Assembly: GCF_014203705.1 (NCBI RefSeq)
Contig: NZ_JACHJR010000001.1
Span: forward strand, 4,898,001 to 4,962,000
Source of the DNA: Kitasatospora gansuensis
Lineage (GTDB): Bacteria > Actinomycetota > Actinomycetes > Streptomycetales > Streptomycetaceae
Direction of reading: 5' to 3'
Length of the DNA: 64,000 nucleotides
Under the pieces are notes generated by a model. It was not told the DNA's origin and did no database searches. It saw only the letters and a list, made by a program, of their open reading frames with translations. Shown here in pieces: positions 54,185-63,112 of this stretch; within the stretch, counting starts at the first letter, position 1, and every line of letters starts with the position of its first letter. Made by a program: the position numbers and the translations under genes.

Positions 54185-55987
54185 GTGAGCGAGGCGACCA
54201 TGGCGGAGTGCGTACAGGCACCGTCGACGGACCGGCGGTTGCGCGCGGTGGTCGAACTGGCCCAGGACATGGCGGGGGCGCTGACCCCGCTGGAAGCGGT
54301 CCGGGCCGCCGCCGTCCGGGCCACCACCGCGCTGGGCGCGACGATGGCCGCCGTCTCGGTCTGGGACCGCGAGTCCGGCCGGCTGCGGGTGCTGGTCAAC
54401 CACGGTGACCTGGCGGCGGGGGAGGAGGAGCTCCCCGAGGACGAGTCGTACCCGGTGGCGGACTTCCCGGAGATCGTCACCTACCTGGAGGAGCACTGGA
54501 CCACCGGCCGCCTCCCGCGCGCCTGGGTGCAGACCGCCGAGAACGTCGAACCGCACGCCTCGCACGCGCACCCCGGCGCGGGCGCGTTCTGCCAGCAGCG
54601 CGCCGCCGGACTGCGCCGGCGCGGCCGGGAGTGCTGCCTGGTCGCGCCGATCGTGCTGCACGGCCAGGCCTGGGGCGAGCTCTACCTGGCCCGGACGGTC
54701 GGCCTGGACGTCTTCAGCGACTCCGACGCCGAGTACGCCACCCTGCTGGCCGCCCAGATCTCGGCCGGTCTGGCCGCCACCGAACGCCTCGCCGACCTGC
54801 GCCGACTCGCCTTCACCGACCCGCTCACCGGTCTGGCCAACCGCCGCGCGGTGGACGCCCGGCTGGAGGGTGCCCTGCAGGCGCACAACCGGGACGGCAC
54901 CGTGGTCTCGCTGGTGGTCTGCGACGTCAACGGCCTCAAGCGGGTCAACGACCGGCTCGGCCACGAGGTCGGCGACCGGCTGCTGGAACGCTTCGCCCAC
55001 CAGCTCTCGCTGGCCGCCGCCCGACTGCCCGGATCGCTCGCCGCCCGGCTCGGCGGCGACGAGTTCTGCCTGCTCGCGGAGGGCCAGAAGGCCGACGAGG
55101 TGGTCGCGGTGGCCGAGGAGCTGTGCGCCCGGGCGCTCCAGCTGGCCGACGGCGAAGGCGTCGCCTGCGGGGTCGCCTCCACCGGCGACTCGATCGGCCC
55201 GGTGACCACCCCCGACCGGCTGTTCCGGCTCGCCGACGCCGCGCAGTACCGGGCCAAGGGCGCCAGGGCCGCCCACCCCGTGGTGGCCGGCCGCAGCCAC
55301 GGCCCCGGCTTCTCGCCCGACCCCACCGTGCTGCTCGCCGACGCCGCCGATCCGCACCACCGCGCGGACGGCCGCCCGCGCCCGGGCCGGATCGGCGCCG
55401 CCGACCGCCGCCGGTTCCGCGGCGCCGCGCACAGCGCCGACCCGGGCCAGCTGCTCAACGTGGTGCTCGGCGCCCTCGACGCCAGCGGGGCCGGCCGGGC
55501 GAGTCACCCCGCCGACACCCTCAGCCGGCTCGCCGTGGTCGCCGAGACCTCCGCCCGGCTGCTGGACGCGGTCGGCTGGTGGATCTCGTACGTGCCGCCG
55601 GGCTCGCAGTTCATGCGCACCTCCCGGCACGCCGTGTACCGGATGACCAGCGGCCCGACCAGCACCGGGGCGGAGACCCAGCGGGCCCAGATCGAGGCGC
55701 CCGACGCGGTCTTCGACCTCGGCCACTACCCGCTCACCCGGCGGACGGTGCGCGGCGGCGCGTTCGCGTTGCGGGCCGGGGCGGCCGGGAACGACCCGGC
55801 CGAGGAGGCGATGATGATGGTCAGCGGCTACAAGGCGATGGTCGCGGCGGGCGGCGGCAACGCGGCGGGCGGCTGGCTGCTCGAACTCTTCGCGGACGAA
55901 GCCACCCTGCCGTTCGGTCAGATCGCCCCCGCCCTCCGCTCGCTGGTCGCGGTGGCCCTGGCCGGGCCCGCCTCGCCGCCGCCGTGA
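54185..55987 (+). CDS. GAF-GGDEF protein, probable diguanylate cyclase
   Basis: About 600 residues. A GAF-like sensor domain (roughly 20-190) precedes the catalytic domain: LAFTDPLTGLANRRAVDARL, VVCDVNGLKRVNDRLGHEVG and the intact GGDEF near residue 290 (ARLGGDEFCLLAEG). An RxxD inhibitory site is not seen five residues before it. A ~230-residue C-terminal extension of unknown fold follows (residues ~370-600). c-di-GMP controls development in Streptomyces through BldD. The start is uncertain: GTG 54185, ATG 54200 and TTG 54137 are in frame. Confidence 0.8.
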   Translation: MSEATMAECVQAPSTDRRLRAVVELAQDMAGALTPLEAVRAAAVRATTALGATMAAVSVWDRESGRLRVLVNHGDLAAGEEELPEDESYPVADFPEIVTYLEEHWTTGRLPRAWVQTAENVEPHASHAHPGAGAFCQQRAAGLRRRGRECCLVAPIVLHGQAWGELYLARTVGLDVFSDSDAEYATLLAAQISAGLAATERLADLRRLAFTDPLTGLANRRAVDARLEGALQAHNRDGTVVSLVVCDVNGLKRVNDRLGHEVGDRLLERFAHQLSLAAARLPGSLAARLGGDEFCLLAEGQKADEVVAVAEELCARALQLADGEGVACGVASTGDSIGPVTTPDRLFRLADAAQYRAKGARAAHPVVAGRSHGPGFSPDPTVLLADAADPHHRADGRPRPGRIGAADRRRFRGAAHSADPGQLLNVVLGALDASGAGRASHPADTLSRLAVVAETSARLLDAVGWWISYVPPGSQFMRTSRHAVYRMTSGPTSTGAETQRAQIEAPDAVFDLGHYPLTRRTVRGGAFALRAGAAGNDPAEEAMMMVSGYKAMVAAGGGNAAGGWLLELFADEATLPFGQIAPALRSLVAVALAGPASPPP

Positions 55988-56126
55988 GCCCGGCCGGGGC
56001 TGGTGGTCACAGCTCCGGTACAAGGCTGTCGCGCTGCGGCACAAGGCTGTCGCGTCGGCCCGGCCTCTGCCACAGTGGGCGGAACGCCGGCCGGAGGGGC
56101 CTGGGCGGGAACGAGGTACGGGGAAC

Positions 56127-56468
56127 ATGCGGACACGACTGGCTGCCACACTGCTCACCATGACGCTCGCCTTCGGCGGGCTGACCGCTGCCACCGCCAC
56201 GGCCAGCGCCGCGAGCGCGCAGCCGCGGAACAGCGTCACCCTGACGGCCGTTCAGGGCGCGCAGCCGAGCGACGCCGTACTGGTGGTCGCCACCCCCGCC
56301 CTGACCAAGACCGTGGCGACCACGGAGCTGGCCAAGTCGAAGAGCAAGAAGAAGAAGGGCCTGTCCGTCGTCGCCATCCTGATCATCCTGGTGCTGCTCG
56401 GCCTGCTGGTCGCCGCGGTGATCCTGGTGGTGCTGGCGATGAAGCGACGCGGCAACGACCGGCACTGA
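56127..56468 (+). CDS. Small exported protein with C-terminal membrane anchor
   Basis: 113 residues: signal peptide (MRTRLAATLLTMTLAFGG, cleaved near ASAASA), a ~45-residue Val/Ala/Thr-rich stretch, a very basic AKSKSKKKKG segment and a hydrophobic helix (LSVVAILIILVLLGLLVAAV) ending with KRRGNDRH. The basic tail after the helix suggests the C-terminus is cytoplasmic. No family recognised. It converges on the TetR gene eight bases away. Confidence 0.65.
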   Translation: MRTRLAATLLTMTLAFGGLTAATATASAASAQPRNSVTLTAVQGAQPSDAVLVVATPALTKTVATTELAKSKSKKKKGLSVVAILIILVLLGLLVAAVILVVLAMKRRGNDRH

Positions 56469-56475
56469 CCACCCG

Positions 56476-57069
56476 TCAGGGACGGAGTGCCCGCAGGACG
56501 AGCTCGACCAGCCGGTCCGCGTACCCGTGGTCGAGCGGGCCGAGCCCGTGCAGCCAGCGGTAGTACATCGGGCCGTAGAGCAGCTCGACGGCCAGGTCGG
56601 GATCGGCGTCGGCGGCGAGCTGCCCGGCCGTCCGGGCGGCCCGCAGGCGCTGCCTGGTGACCTCCAGCAGTGGGCCGAGCAGCCGCTCGCGGTACTCGTC
56701 CAGCAGCTTCGGATCGGTCAGCACCTCGGCGGCCAGGGCGCGGCCCGCGCTGCCGAGGAACGGTGAGGCGAGCTCGTCGGCGGTGCCCCGGAGCAGCGTC
56801 CTGAGGTCGGCGGCCACGTCCCCCGTGTCGGGGAGGGCGAGGCTGCCGGCCTCGTTCGCGTTCCCGGCCAGCAGGGCGTCGAACACCACCGCGCCCTTGG
56901 ACGGCCACCACCGGTAGATGGTCTGCTTGCCGACCCCGGCCCGGGCGGCGATCGCCTCGATGGTGAGCCTGGCGTACCCGAGCTCGGTGACCAGCTCGGC
57001 GGCGGCGGTCAGGATCGCCTGCCGGGAGCGCTCGCTGCGGCGGGCCGGGTCCGGGGTCCTCGAAGTCAT
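56476..57069 (-). CDS. TetR-family transcriptional regulator
   Basis: 197 residues. HTH region: AILTAAAELVTELGYARLTI then RAGVGKQTIYRWWPSKGAVV, of the subgroup with a TetR_C_11-like ligand domain (LLYGPMYYRWLHGLGPLD). It is divergent from a macrolide glycosyltransferase, with two related palindromes between them, and probably represses it and itself. The inducer may be a macrolide, but this is inferred only from the neighbour. Confidence 0.85.
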   Translation of the reverse strand: MTSRTPDPARRSERSRQAILTAAAELVTELGYARLTIEAIAARAGVGKQTIYRWWPSKGAVVFDALLAGNANEAGSLALPDTGDVAADLRTLLRGTADELASPFLGSAGRALAAEVLTDPKLLDEYRERLLGPLLEVTRQRLRAARTAGQLAADADPDLAVELLYGPMYYRWLHGLGPLDHGYADRLVELVLRALRP

Positions 57070-57095
57070 GCGGGCGATGCTATCAGTCTGACGAT

Positions 57096-57163
57096 ACGAA
57101 ACGTCTCGTCTTGACAGTCCCTCGGATGTGCCGCATGGTGATCGAGCGAGACGGACCGTCTCG
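57096..57163. promoter_or_regulatory. Two palindromic operators between TetR and glycosyltransferase genes
   Basis: CGAGACGGACCGTCTCG (57147-57163) is a perfect 17-bp palindrome; ACGAAACGTCTCGT (57096-57109) is a related imperfect one. CGTCTCGTCTTGAC occurs at both, 55 bases apart, ending in TTGAC, which may be a -35 element. Confidence 0.65.
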
Positions 57164-57186
57164 TCTTGACTCTCTGGAGGACCGCG

Positions 57187-58365
57187 ATGACCCGCCGCCC
57201 CGCCCATATCGCCATGGTCTCGATCCCGGCCCACGGCCACGTCAACCCCAGCCTGGAGGTGATCCGCGAGCTGGTCGCCCGCGGCCACCGGGTCAGCTAC
57301 GCCAACGACCCCGCCTTCGCCGGACCGATCGAGGGCACCGGCGCCACCCTGGTCCCGTACCGCACCACCCTCCCGCTCACCGGCGAGGACGCCGACTGGC
57401 CGGAGGACCCGGTCAAGGTGCAGGAGTACTTCCTCCGGGACGCCGAGGCGATGCTGCCGGTCCTGCGGGACGCCTTCGACCGGGACCGCCCCGACCTCTT
57501 CCTCTACGACATCGCCGGCTGCCCGGCCCGCGTGCTCGCCGAGAACTGGGACGTGCCGATCCTCCAGCTCTCCCCGACCTTCGTCGCCTGGGACGGGTAC
57601 GAGGACGACTTCTCCGAGCTGTACGACGCGATCCGCACCGACGGGCACGAGTACACGGCCGGGTTCACCCGCTGGCTGGCCGAGAACGGCATCACCGGCA
57701 TCGACCCGCTGGACTTCCTCGGCAAGCCCACCCGCTCGCTCGCCCTGATCCCGCGCGCCCTGCAGCCGAACGCCGACCGGGTCGACCCCGAGCGCTACAC
57801 CTTCGTCGGCCCCTGCCTCGGCGACCGCTCGGAGCAGGGGAGTTGGGCCCGTCCGGCGGACGCCGAGCGGGTGCTGCTGATCTCCCTCGGCTCCGCCTAC
57901 ACCGACCAGCCCGACTTCTACCGCGCCTGCCTGCGCGCCTTCGGCGACCTGCCGGGCTGGCACGTCGTGCTCCAGATCGGCAAGCAGGTCCGGGCCGCCG
58001 ACCTCGGCCCGGTCCCGGCCAACGTCGAGGTGCACTCCTGGGTGCCCCAACTGGCTGTGCTGGAACAGGCGGACGCCTTCGTCACGCACGCCGGGATGGG
58101 CGGTGCCACCGAGGGCCTGTACTGCGGTGTCCCGATGATCGCCGTCCCGCAGGGCGCCGACCAGTTCGCCAACGCCGACCGGCTGGTCGGACTCGGCGTC
58201 GGCCGCCGCCTGGACACCGACGCACCGTCAGACGCTCTCCGCGCGGCCCTGCTCGACCTCACCGCCGACCCGGCGGTGGCCGAGCGGCTCGCCGCGATCC
58301 GGCACGAACTCCGCACCATGGGCGGCACCGCCCACACCGCCGACCTGATCGAGGCGGCGCTCTGA
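57187..58365 (+). CDS. Macrolide-type family 1 glycosyltransferase
   Basis: 392 residues, GT-B fold. N-terminal acceptor domain MVSIPAHGHVNPSLEVIREL with the catalytic His of HGHVNP; C-terminal nucleotide-sugar motif WVPQLAVLEQADAFVTHAGM and GVPMIAVPQGADQFANADRL. Related to OleD/MgtA enzymes that glucosylate and inactivate macrolides with UDP-glucose. GGAGG lies seven bases before the ATG. The divergent TetR gene and operators suggest inducible self-protection or detoxification. Acceptor unknown. Confidence 0.88.
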   Translation: MTRRPAHIAMVSIPAHGHVNPSLEVIRELVARGHRVSYANDPAFAGPIEGTGATLVPYRTTLPLTGEDADWPEDPVKVQEYFLRDAEAMLPVLRDAFDRDRPDLFLYDIAGCPARVLAENWDVPILQLSPTFVAWDGYEDDFSELYDAIRTDGHEYTAGFTRWLAENGITGIDPLDFLGKPTRSLALIPRALQPNADRVDPERYTFVGPCLGDRSEQGSWARPADAERVLLISLGSAYTDQPDFYRACLRAFGDLPGWHVVLQIGKQVRAADLGPVPANVEVHSWVPQLAVLEQADAFVTHAGMGGATEGLYCGVPMIAVPQGADQFANADRLVGLGVGRRLDTDAPSDALRAALLDLTADPAVAERLAAIRHELRTMGGTAHTADLIEAAL

Positions 58366-58378
58366 CCGGGGCGGCGTG

Positions 58379-59248
58379 CTAGTCGAGGAAGAGGCCGCGC
58401 GCGGCGGCCGACTGCTCGATCGACTCCAGCCGGGCCTCGGCGCCGGGGATGAAGTCGCACATGGTCTGCAGCAGCGCCCGCCCGAGCATCATCGGCGCAC
58501 AGGCGGTGTCGAAGACCAGCCCGGTGCCGACGGCGGCCGGCAGCAGCAGGTCGGAGAGCTTCGCCACCGGCGCGAACGCGCTGTCGGCCACCGTCAGCAC
58601 GGTCAGCCCGTGGTCCCGCGCCACCGTCAGAGCCTCCATCAGCTCCTTGGGGTAGCGCGGCAGTGCGAAGCAGAGCAGGGCCGAGGCCCCGGCCGCGACC
58701 GCCTGTTCCAGCCGGTCGGCGAGCATCGAGCCGCCCTCGTCGAGCAGCCGGATGTCGGGGTGCACCTTGGCGGCGAAGTACGCGAAGCCCCGGGCCTGCG
58801 CGGACGCGGCCCGCAGGCCGAGGACCGGCAGCGGCCTGGAGGCGGCCAGCAGCCGGGCGGCCCGGACGATCGGTTCGGGGTCGGCGAGCAGCTCGGCGAG
58901 GTGGCGCAGGTGGGCGATCTCGGCGAGTACGGCCTGCTGGTGCTCGTTGCGGACCACGTCGGCGTGCGACTCGGGGGCGGCCGGTTCGCCCGCGCCGAGT
59001 TCGCGGAGCTGCTTGCGCAGGGCCGGGTAGCCGTCGAAGCCGAGGGCGACCGCGAAGCGGGTGACCGAGGGCTGGCTGACCCCGGCCAGTTCGGCCACCT
59101 CGACGCTGGAGAGGAACGGGGCCTCGGCGGCGTGCTTGACCAGGGAGTGGGCGATCCGGCGCTGAGTCGGAGTCAGGCGGTGCCCCTCGAACAGCTGGAG
59201 CAGCCGGGCGGAGGGGCCGACCGTACCCGTGTCGTCCGTGTCGGTCAT
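58379..59248 (-). CDS. RpiR/MurR-family transcriptional regulator
   Basis: 289 residues. The HTH_6 domain reads LTPTQRRIAHSLVKHAAEAP and VEVAELAGVSQPSVTRFAVA; a SIS sugar-phosphate-binding domain follows (about 120-260; VLGLRAASAQARGFAYFAAK, ALLCFALPRYPKELMEAL). RpiR proteins sense phosphosugars. The likely targets cannot be told from the neighbours: it converges on the glycosyltransferase gene and is divergent from a membrane protein near hutH. Confidence 0.87.
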   Translation of the reverse strand: MTDTDDTGTVGPSARLLQLFEGHRLTPTQRRIAHSLVKHAAEAPFLSSVEVAELAGVSQPSVTRFAVALGFDGYPALRKQLRELGAGEPAAPESHADVVRNEHQQAVLAEIAHLRHLAELLADPEPIVRAARLLAASRPLPVLGLRAASAQARGFAYFAAKVHPDIRLLDEGGSMLADRLEQAVAAGASALLCFALPRYPKELMEALTVARDHGLTVLTVADSAFAPVAKLSDLLLPAAVGTGLVFDTACAPMMLGRALLQTMCDFIPGAEARLESIEQSAAARGLFLD

Positions 59249-59440
59249 CAGCGGTTCCTCCGGGCGGCTCGGGCGGTGCTCCGGACGACTGTGCAGCAGT
59301 CCCGGGGCACGGGCAACGAGGTATCGAACAGTGGGACGGGGCGGGCGCCCTCGGGGTGACCCTGATTTACCCCTGACGTGTCCCGGAAACCGCAAGCCCG
59401 AAGTGGACCTCGTGGTGGCCGGGACGACAGGATGGGCGGT

Positions 59441-59833
59441 ATGAACAGTCGCCAGGACGATCTGAAGCAGGACCTCGACGCGGCCCTGCAGACCCGCAAG
59501 GAGCTCGGCAAGGAGTACGAGACGGAGATCGTCGACTCCTTTCTGACCCGGCTCGACTCGCGGATCGACGCCCAGGTCGACCAGCGGGTGGCGGACCGGC
59601 TGGCCCAGCACGGTGTGGAGGGCGGGCGGCGCGGCGGCCGGGGCCTGACGGGTGCCGGACGGCTGCCGCTCATTTCGTTGGGCCTGGCCATTCCGCTCAC
59701 CGCCATCTCGGCCGGCGAGCACCTGCCCGGGATGCTGGTCTGCTGGGCGGGCATCGTCGGGGTCAACTTCGCCGCCGTCTTCGCCGGCCGCGGGGAGCGG
59801 AACAACCGCCCGAGCCGGAGCGACTGGCACTGA
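59441..59833 (+). CDS. Small membrane protein with charged N-terminal helix
   Basis: 130 residues: a charged, probably coiled-coil N-terminal half (DDLKQDLDAALQTRKELGKE, VDSFLTRLDSRIDAQVDQRV) and two hydrophobic helices (ISLGLAIPLTAISA and LPGMLVCWAGIVGVNFAAVF). ATG 59441 was chosen since the conserved-looking part begins there. It converges on hutH. A similar membrane protein neighbours hutH in other Streptomyces (recalled). Confidence 0.7.
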   Translation: MNSRQDDLKQDLDAALQTRKELGKEYETEIVDSFLTRLDSRIDAQVDQRVADRLAQHGVEGGRRGGRGLTGAGRLPLISLGLAIPLTAISAGEHLPGMLVCWAGIVGVNFAAVFAGRGERNNRPSRSDWH

Positions 59834-59863
59834 CGTCCAGTCACCCCGGCCCAGGGGTGCGTA

Positions 59864-61444
59864 CTACGCCAGCGGGCCGGTGACCCGCTCGACCGCGGTG
59901 ACCAGCTCGCCCGAGGCGACCAGGGCGGCGGCGGCCTCCAGGTCGGGGGAGAGGAAGCGGTCGCGGCCGGCGCCGCCGACCCCGGCCGCGCGGGCGGTGG
60001 CCACAGCGGCGGCGGTGGCGGGGGCCAGCGGGCCGCTGCCGTTGTCGACCCGGATCTCCAGCGCGCGGGCCGAGGCGGTCAGCTCGACGGCCAGGATGCG
60101 GCCGAGGTTCTCCACCGACTGGCGCAGCTTGCGGGCGGCGGACCAGCCCATCGAGACGTGGTCCTCCTGCATCGCGGAGGACGGGATCGAGTCCACCGAG
60201 GCCGGGACGGCGAGCCGCTTGTTCTCGCTGACCAGGGCGGCCTGGGTGTACTGAGCGATCATCAGACCGGAGTCCACGCCCGGGTCGTCGGCCAGGAAGG
60301 CCGGCAGGCCGTGCGAGCGGGCCTTGTCCAGCAGCCGGTCGGTGCGGCGCTCGGAGATCGAGCCCAGGTCGGCGGCGGCGATGGCGAGGAAGTCGAGCAC
60401 GTACGCGACCGGGGCGCCGTGGAAGTTGCCGTTCGACTCCACCCGGCCGTCGGGCAGCACCACCGGGTTGTCGACCGAGGCGGCCAGCTCGCGGGAGGCG
60501 ACCAGCTGGGCGTGCGCCAGGGTGTCCCGGCCGGCGCCCGCGACCTGCGGGGCGCAGCGGATCGAGTACGCGTCCTGGACCCGGGGCGCGTCGTCCTGGT
60601 GATGCCCCGTCAGGGCGGAGCCCTTGAGCACGGCGAGCATGTTGGCGGCGGACAGCGCCTGGCCCGGGTGCGGGCGGATCGGGCCGTGCAGCTCGGGGGC
60701 GAGCACCTTGTCGGTGCCGAGCAGCGCCTCCAGCGACATCGCGGCGGTGATGTCGGCGGTGGTGAACAGGCGGGCCAGGTCGGCCAGCGCCATCACCAGC
60801 ATGCCGAGCATGCCGTCGGTGCCGTTGATGAGGGCCAGGCCCTCCTTCTCCAGCAGCTCGACCCGCTCGATGCCGGCCTCGGCGAGCAGCTCGCCGGCGT
60901 CCCGCTCGACGCCGTCCGGGCCGAACGCGGTGCCCTCGCCCATCAGCGCGAGCGCGCAGTGCGACAGCGGGGCCAGGTCGCCGGAGCAGCCGAGCGAGCC
61001 GAACTCCCGGACCACGGGGGTGATGCCGGCGTTCAGCATGGCGGCCATGTTCTGGGCCACCAGCGGGCGGACGCCGGTGCGGCCGGAGGCCAGCGTCTTC
61101 ATCCGCAGGAAGATCAGCGCGCGGACCACCTCGCGCTCCACCACCGGGCCCATGCCGGCGGCGTGCGAGCGCACCAGCGAGCGCTGGAGCTGGGCCCGCA
61201 GCTCGGGGCTGATGTGCCGGACGGCGAGTGCACCGAAGCCGGTCGAGATGCCGTACACCGGGCGCGGCTCGGCGGCCAGCGCGTCGATCCTGGCCCGGGC
61301 GGTGGCCATCTCGGCGAGCGCGTCGGGGCCGATCTCGACCCGGGCGTTGCCGCGCGCGACGGCGATCACGTCCTCCGCACTGACGTCGGCCTTGCCGACC
61401 AGGACCAGCGGAGCGTCGGGGTCCACAGCACTGTGCATATCCAT
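59864..61444 (-). CDS. hutH: Histidine ammonia-lyase
   Basis: 526 residues. It deaminates histidine to urocanate. The MIO cofactor would form from Cys-Ser-Gly in GSLGCSGDLAPLSH, a variant I recall as normal for Streptomyces in place of Ala-Ser-Gly. Other signatures: YGISTGFGALA, QDAYSIRCAPQV, VESNGNFHGAPVAY and SMQEDHVSMGW-type residues. ATG 61444 (MDMHSAVDP) is preferred to the upstream ATG by comparison with other Streptomyces HutH. It lies 36 bases after a GlxA-type regulator gene on the same strand. Confidence 0.92.
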   Translation of the reverse strand: MDMHSAVDPDAPLVLVGKADVSAEDVIAVARGNARVEIGPDALAEMATARARIDALAAEPRPVYGISTGFGALAVRHISPELRAQLQRSLVRSHAAGMGPVVEREVVRALIFLRMKTLASGRTGVRPLVAQNMAAMLNAGITPVVREFGSLGCSGDLAPLSHCALALMGEGTAFGPDGVERDAGELLAEAGIERVELLEKEGLALINGTDGMLGMLVMALADLARLFTTADITAAMSLEALLGTDKVLAPELHGPIRPHPGQALSAANMLAVLKGSALTGHHQDDAPRVQDAYSIRCAPQVAGAGRDTLAHAQLVASRELAASVDNPVVLPDGRVESNGNFHGAPVAYVLDFLAIAAADLGSISERRTDRLLDKARSHGLPAFLADDPGVDSGLMIAQYTQAALVSENKRLAVPASVDSIPSSAMQEDHVSMGWSAARKLRQSVENLGRILAVELTASARALEIRVDNGSGPLAPATAAAVATARAAGVGGAGRDRFLSPDLEAAAALVASGELVTAVERVTGPLA

Positions 61445-61480
61445 ATACACAATCACACCAGGTGAATGAAGATATGACAA

Positions 61481-62440
61481 CTAGGGTGCGGACACCTGGG
61501 CGAACGCGCGCCGGTACGAGCGCGGCGGCACGCCCCGGCGGCGGACGAACTGTTCGCGCAGCACGGCGGCGCTCCGGTAGCCGACCTGACGGGCGATCTC
61601 CTCGACCGGCAGGTTCGTGGTCTCCAGCAGTTCCTCGGCCCGGCCGAGCCGCAGGTTGAGCAGCCAGGAGTGCGGGGTGGTGCCGGTGGCGGCGGCGAAC
61701 CGCCGGGCGAAGGACCGGCGGCTCATCAGGGCCCGGCGGGCCAGCTCGGTCACCGGCAGCGGCTGGTCGAGATGGGCCCGGGCCCAGTCGAGCACCTCGG
61801 CGAGCCGGTCGTCGTGGCAGTCCTCGGGAGCGGGGGTGGCCACGTACTGGGCCTGCCCGCCGGCCCGGTGCGAGGGCAGCACCAGGTCCCGGGCGATCGC
61901 GTTGGCCGTCGCGGCGCCGTGCTCGCGCCGGAGCAGGTGCAGGCAGAGGTCGAAGCCGGCGGCCGCGCCCGCGCCGGTGACCACCGGGCCCTCGTCCACG
62001 TACAGGGCGGCGGAGTCGACCTCGACGGCCGGGTACTGACGGGCCAGCAGATCGGCGAACCGCCAGTGGGTGGTGGCCCGGCGGCCGTCGAGCAGCCCGG
62101 CGGCCGCCAGGGCGAAGGCGCCGACGCAGTGGCTGGCGACCAGGGCGCCGCGCCGGTGGGCGGCTGACAGGGCGTCGAGTACGGCGGGCGCCGGCGGGGT
62201 GCGGAAGTCCGCCCAGGGCAGGGTGAGGACCAGGTCGGCCTCGGCCAGCCGGTCCAGGCCGTGCCCGACCAGGAGCGGCAGCCCGGTGTCGGTCCTGACC
62301 GGCCCTGGGCGGTCGGTGCAGAGCGCGAAGTCGAAGGCGGGCAGGCCGTTCCCGCGCGGGTCGAACACCTCGGCGACGATGCCCGCCGCCAGGATGCCGA
62401 CACCGGCCGGGGCGTAGGCGGCGACGGTCAGGAAGGACAT
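61481..62440 (-). CDS. GlxA-family regulator (DJ-1/PfpI + AraC HTH)
   Basis: 319 residues. The N-terminal two-thirds is a DJ-1/PfpI-like domain with the nucleophile elbow GALVASHCVGAFALAAAG (Cys). The C-terminal AraC HTH reads VTELARRALMSRRSFARRFA and LPVEEIARQVGYRSAAVLRE. Such regulators often control amino-acid or osmolyte catabolism. Being directly upstream of hutH in the same direction, it may regulate histidine use, though this is inference. Confidence 0.87.
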   Translation of the reverse strand: MSFLTVAAYAPAGVGILAAGIVAEVFDPRGNGLPAFDFALCTDRPGPVRTDTGLPLLVGHGLDRLAEADLVLTLPWADFRTPPAPAVLDALSAAHRRGALVASHCVGAFALAAAGLLDGRRATTHWRFADLLARQYPAVEVDSAALYVDEGPVVTGAGAAAGFDLCLHLLRREHGAATANAIARDLVLPSHRAGGQAQYVATPAPEDCHDDRLAEVLDWARAHLDQPLPVTELARRALMSRRSFARRFAAATGTTPHSWLLNLRLGRAEELLETTNLPVEEIARQVGYRSAAVLREQFVRRRGVPPRSYRRAFAQVSAP

Positions 62441-62521
62441 GCGGGGAGTCTGGCACGAAACCCGCGATCAGCGGCAGGAAGGCCACTCGTACCGGCCGGG
62501 CCCGCCCGGAAGACTCGAGCC

Positions 62522-63112
62522 ATGACAGACGCACCGCTCGGCCGCAGCGCCCAGTACACGATCCTGACCACCGGCTACACCCTCTCCACCGGCCCCGGCG
62601 TGGCCGCCACGGTCTCCTACCTGCGGGACGGCGACCGGCACGTGATCGTCGACCCGGGCATGGTGGCGAGCCGGGACCGCATCCTCGGTCCGCTGGCCGA
62701 GCTGGGGCTCGGCCCCGACGACATCACCGACGTGGTGCTCAGCCACCACCACCCGGACAACACCATGAACGTCGGCCTGTTCGGCCTGGCCCGGGTGCAC
62801 GACCACAAGGCGGTCTACCAGGGCGACCAGTGGACCGACCGGGACGCCGAGGGCTACGAGCTCACCCCGTCCCTGCGGCTGATCCGCACCCCCGGCCACA
62901 GCCCCGAGGACATCACCCTGCTGGCCGGCACCCCCGAGGGTGTGGTGGCCTTCGTCGGCGACCTCTGGTGGCGGCCGAACGGCCCGGTGGAGGACCCGGT
63001 CGCACCGGACCACGACCGGCACCGCGGCGCCCGGCAGCGGGTGCTGGCCGCCGCCGACGTGCTCGTCCCCGGCCACGGCGCCCCGTTCAAGGCGGCGGAC
63101 GCACTGCTTTAG
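62522..63112 (+). CDS. Metallo-beta-lactamase-fold protein (MBLAC1-like)
   Basis: 196 residues. The MBL fold is shown by VIVDPGM, LSHHHPDNTMNVGLF, RLIRTPGHSPEDITLL, VVAFVGDLWW and VLVPGHGAPF. The usual HxHxDH metal motif reads HHHPDN, with Asn in the last position, so one zinc ligand is changed. Its overall pattern fits the MBLAC1/glyoxalase II-like group. It starts 81 bases after the divergent GlxA gene. Its stop overlaps the converging response-regulator gene by four bases. Confidence 0.8.
   Translation: MTDAPLGRSAQYTILTTGYTLSTGPGVAATVSYLRDGDRHVIVDPGMVASRDRILGPLAELGLGPDDITDVVLSHHHPDNTMNVGLFGLARVHDHKAVYQGDQWTDRDAEGYELTPSLRLIRTPGHSPEDITLLAGTPEGVVAFVGDLWWRPNGPVEDPVAPDHDRHRGARQRVLAAADVLVPGHGAPFKAADALL

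Noticed and set aside
60960..61020. Cys-Ser-Gly instead of Ala-Ser-Gly at the MIO site of HutH
   Set aside because: From memory this is the usual form in Streptomyces histidine ammonia-lyases, so it is not an anomaly of this strain.
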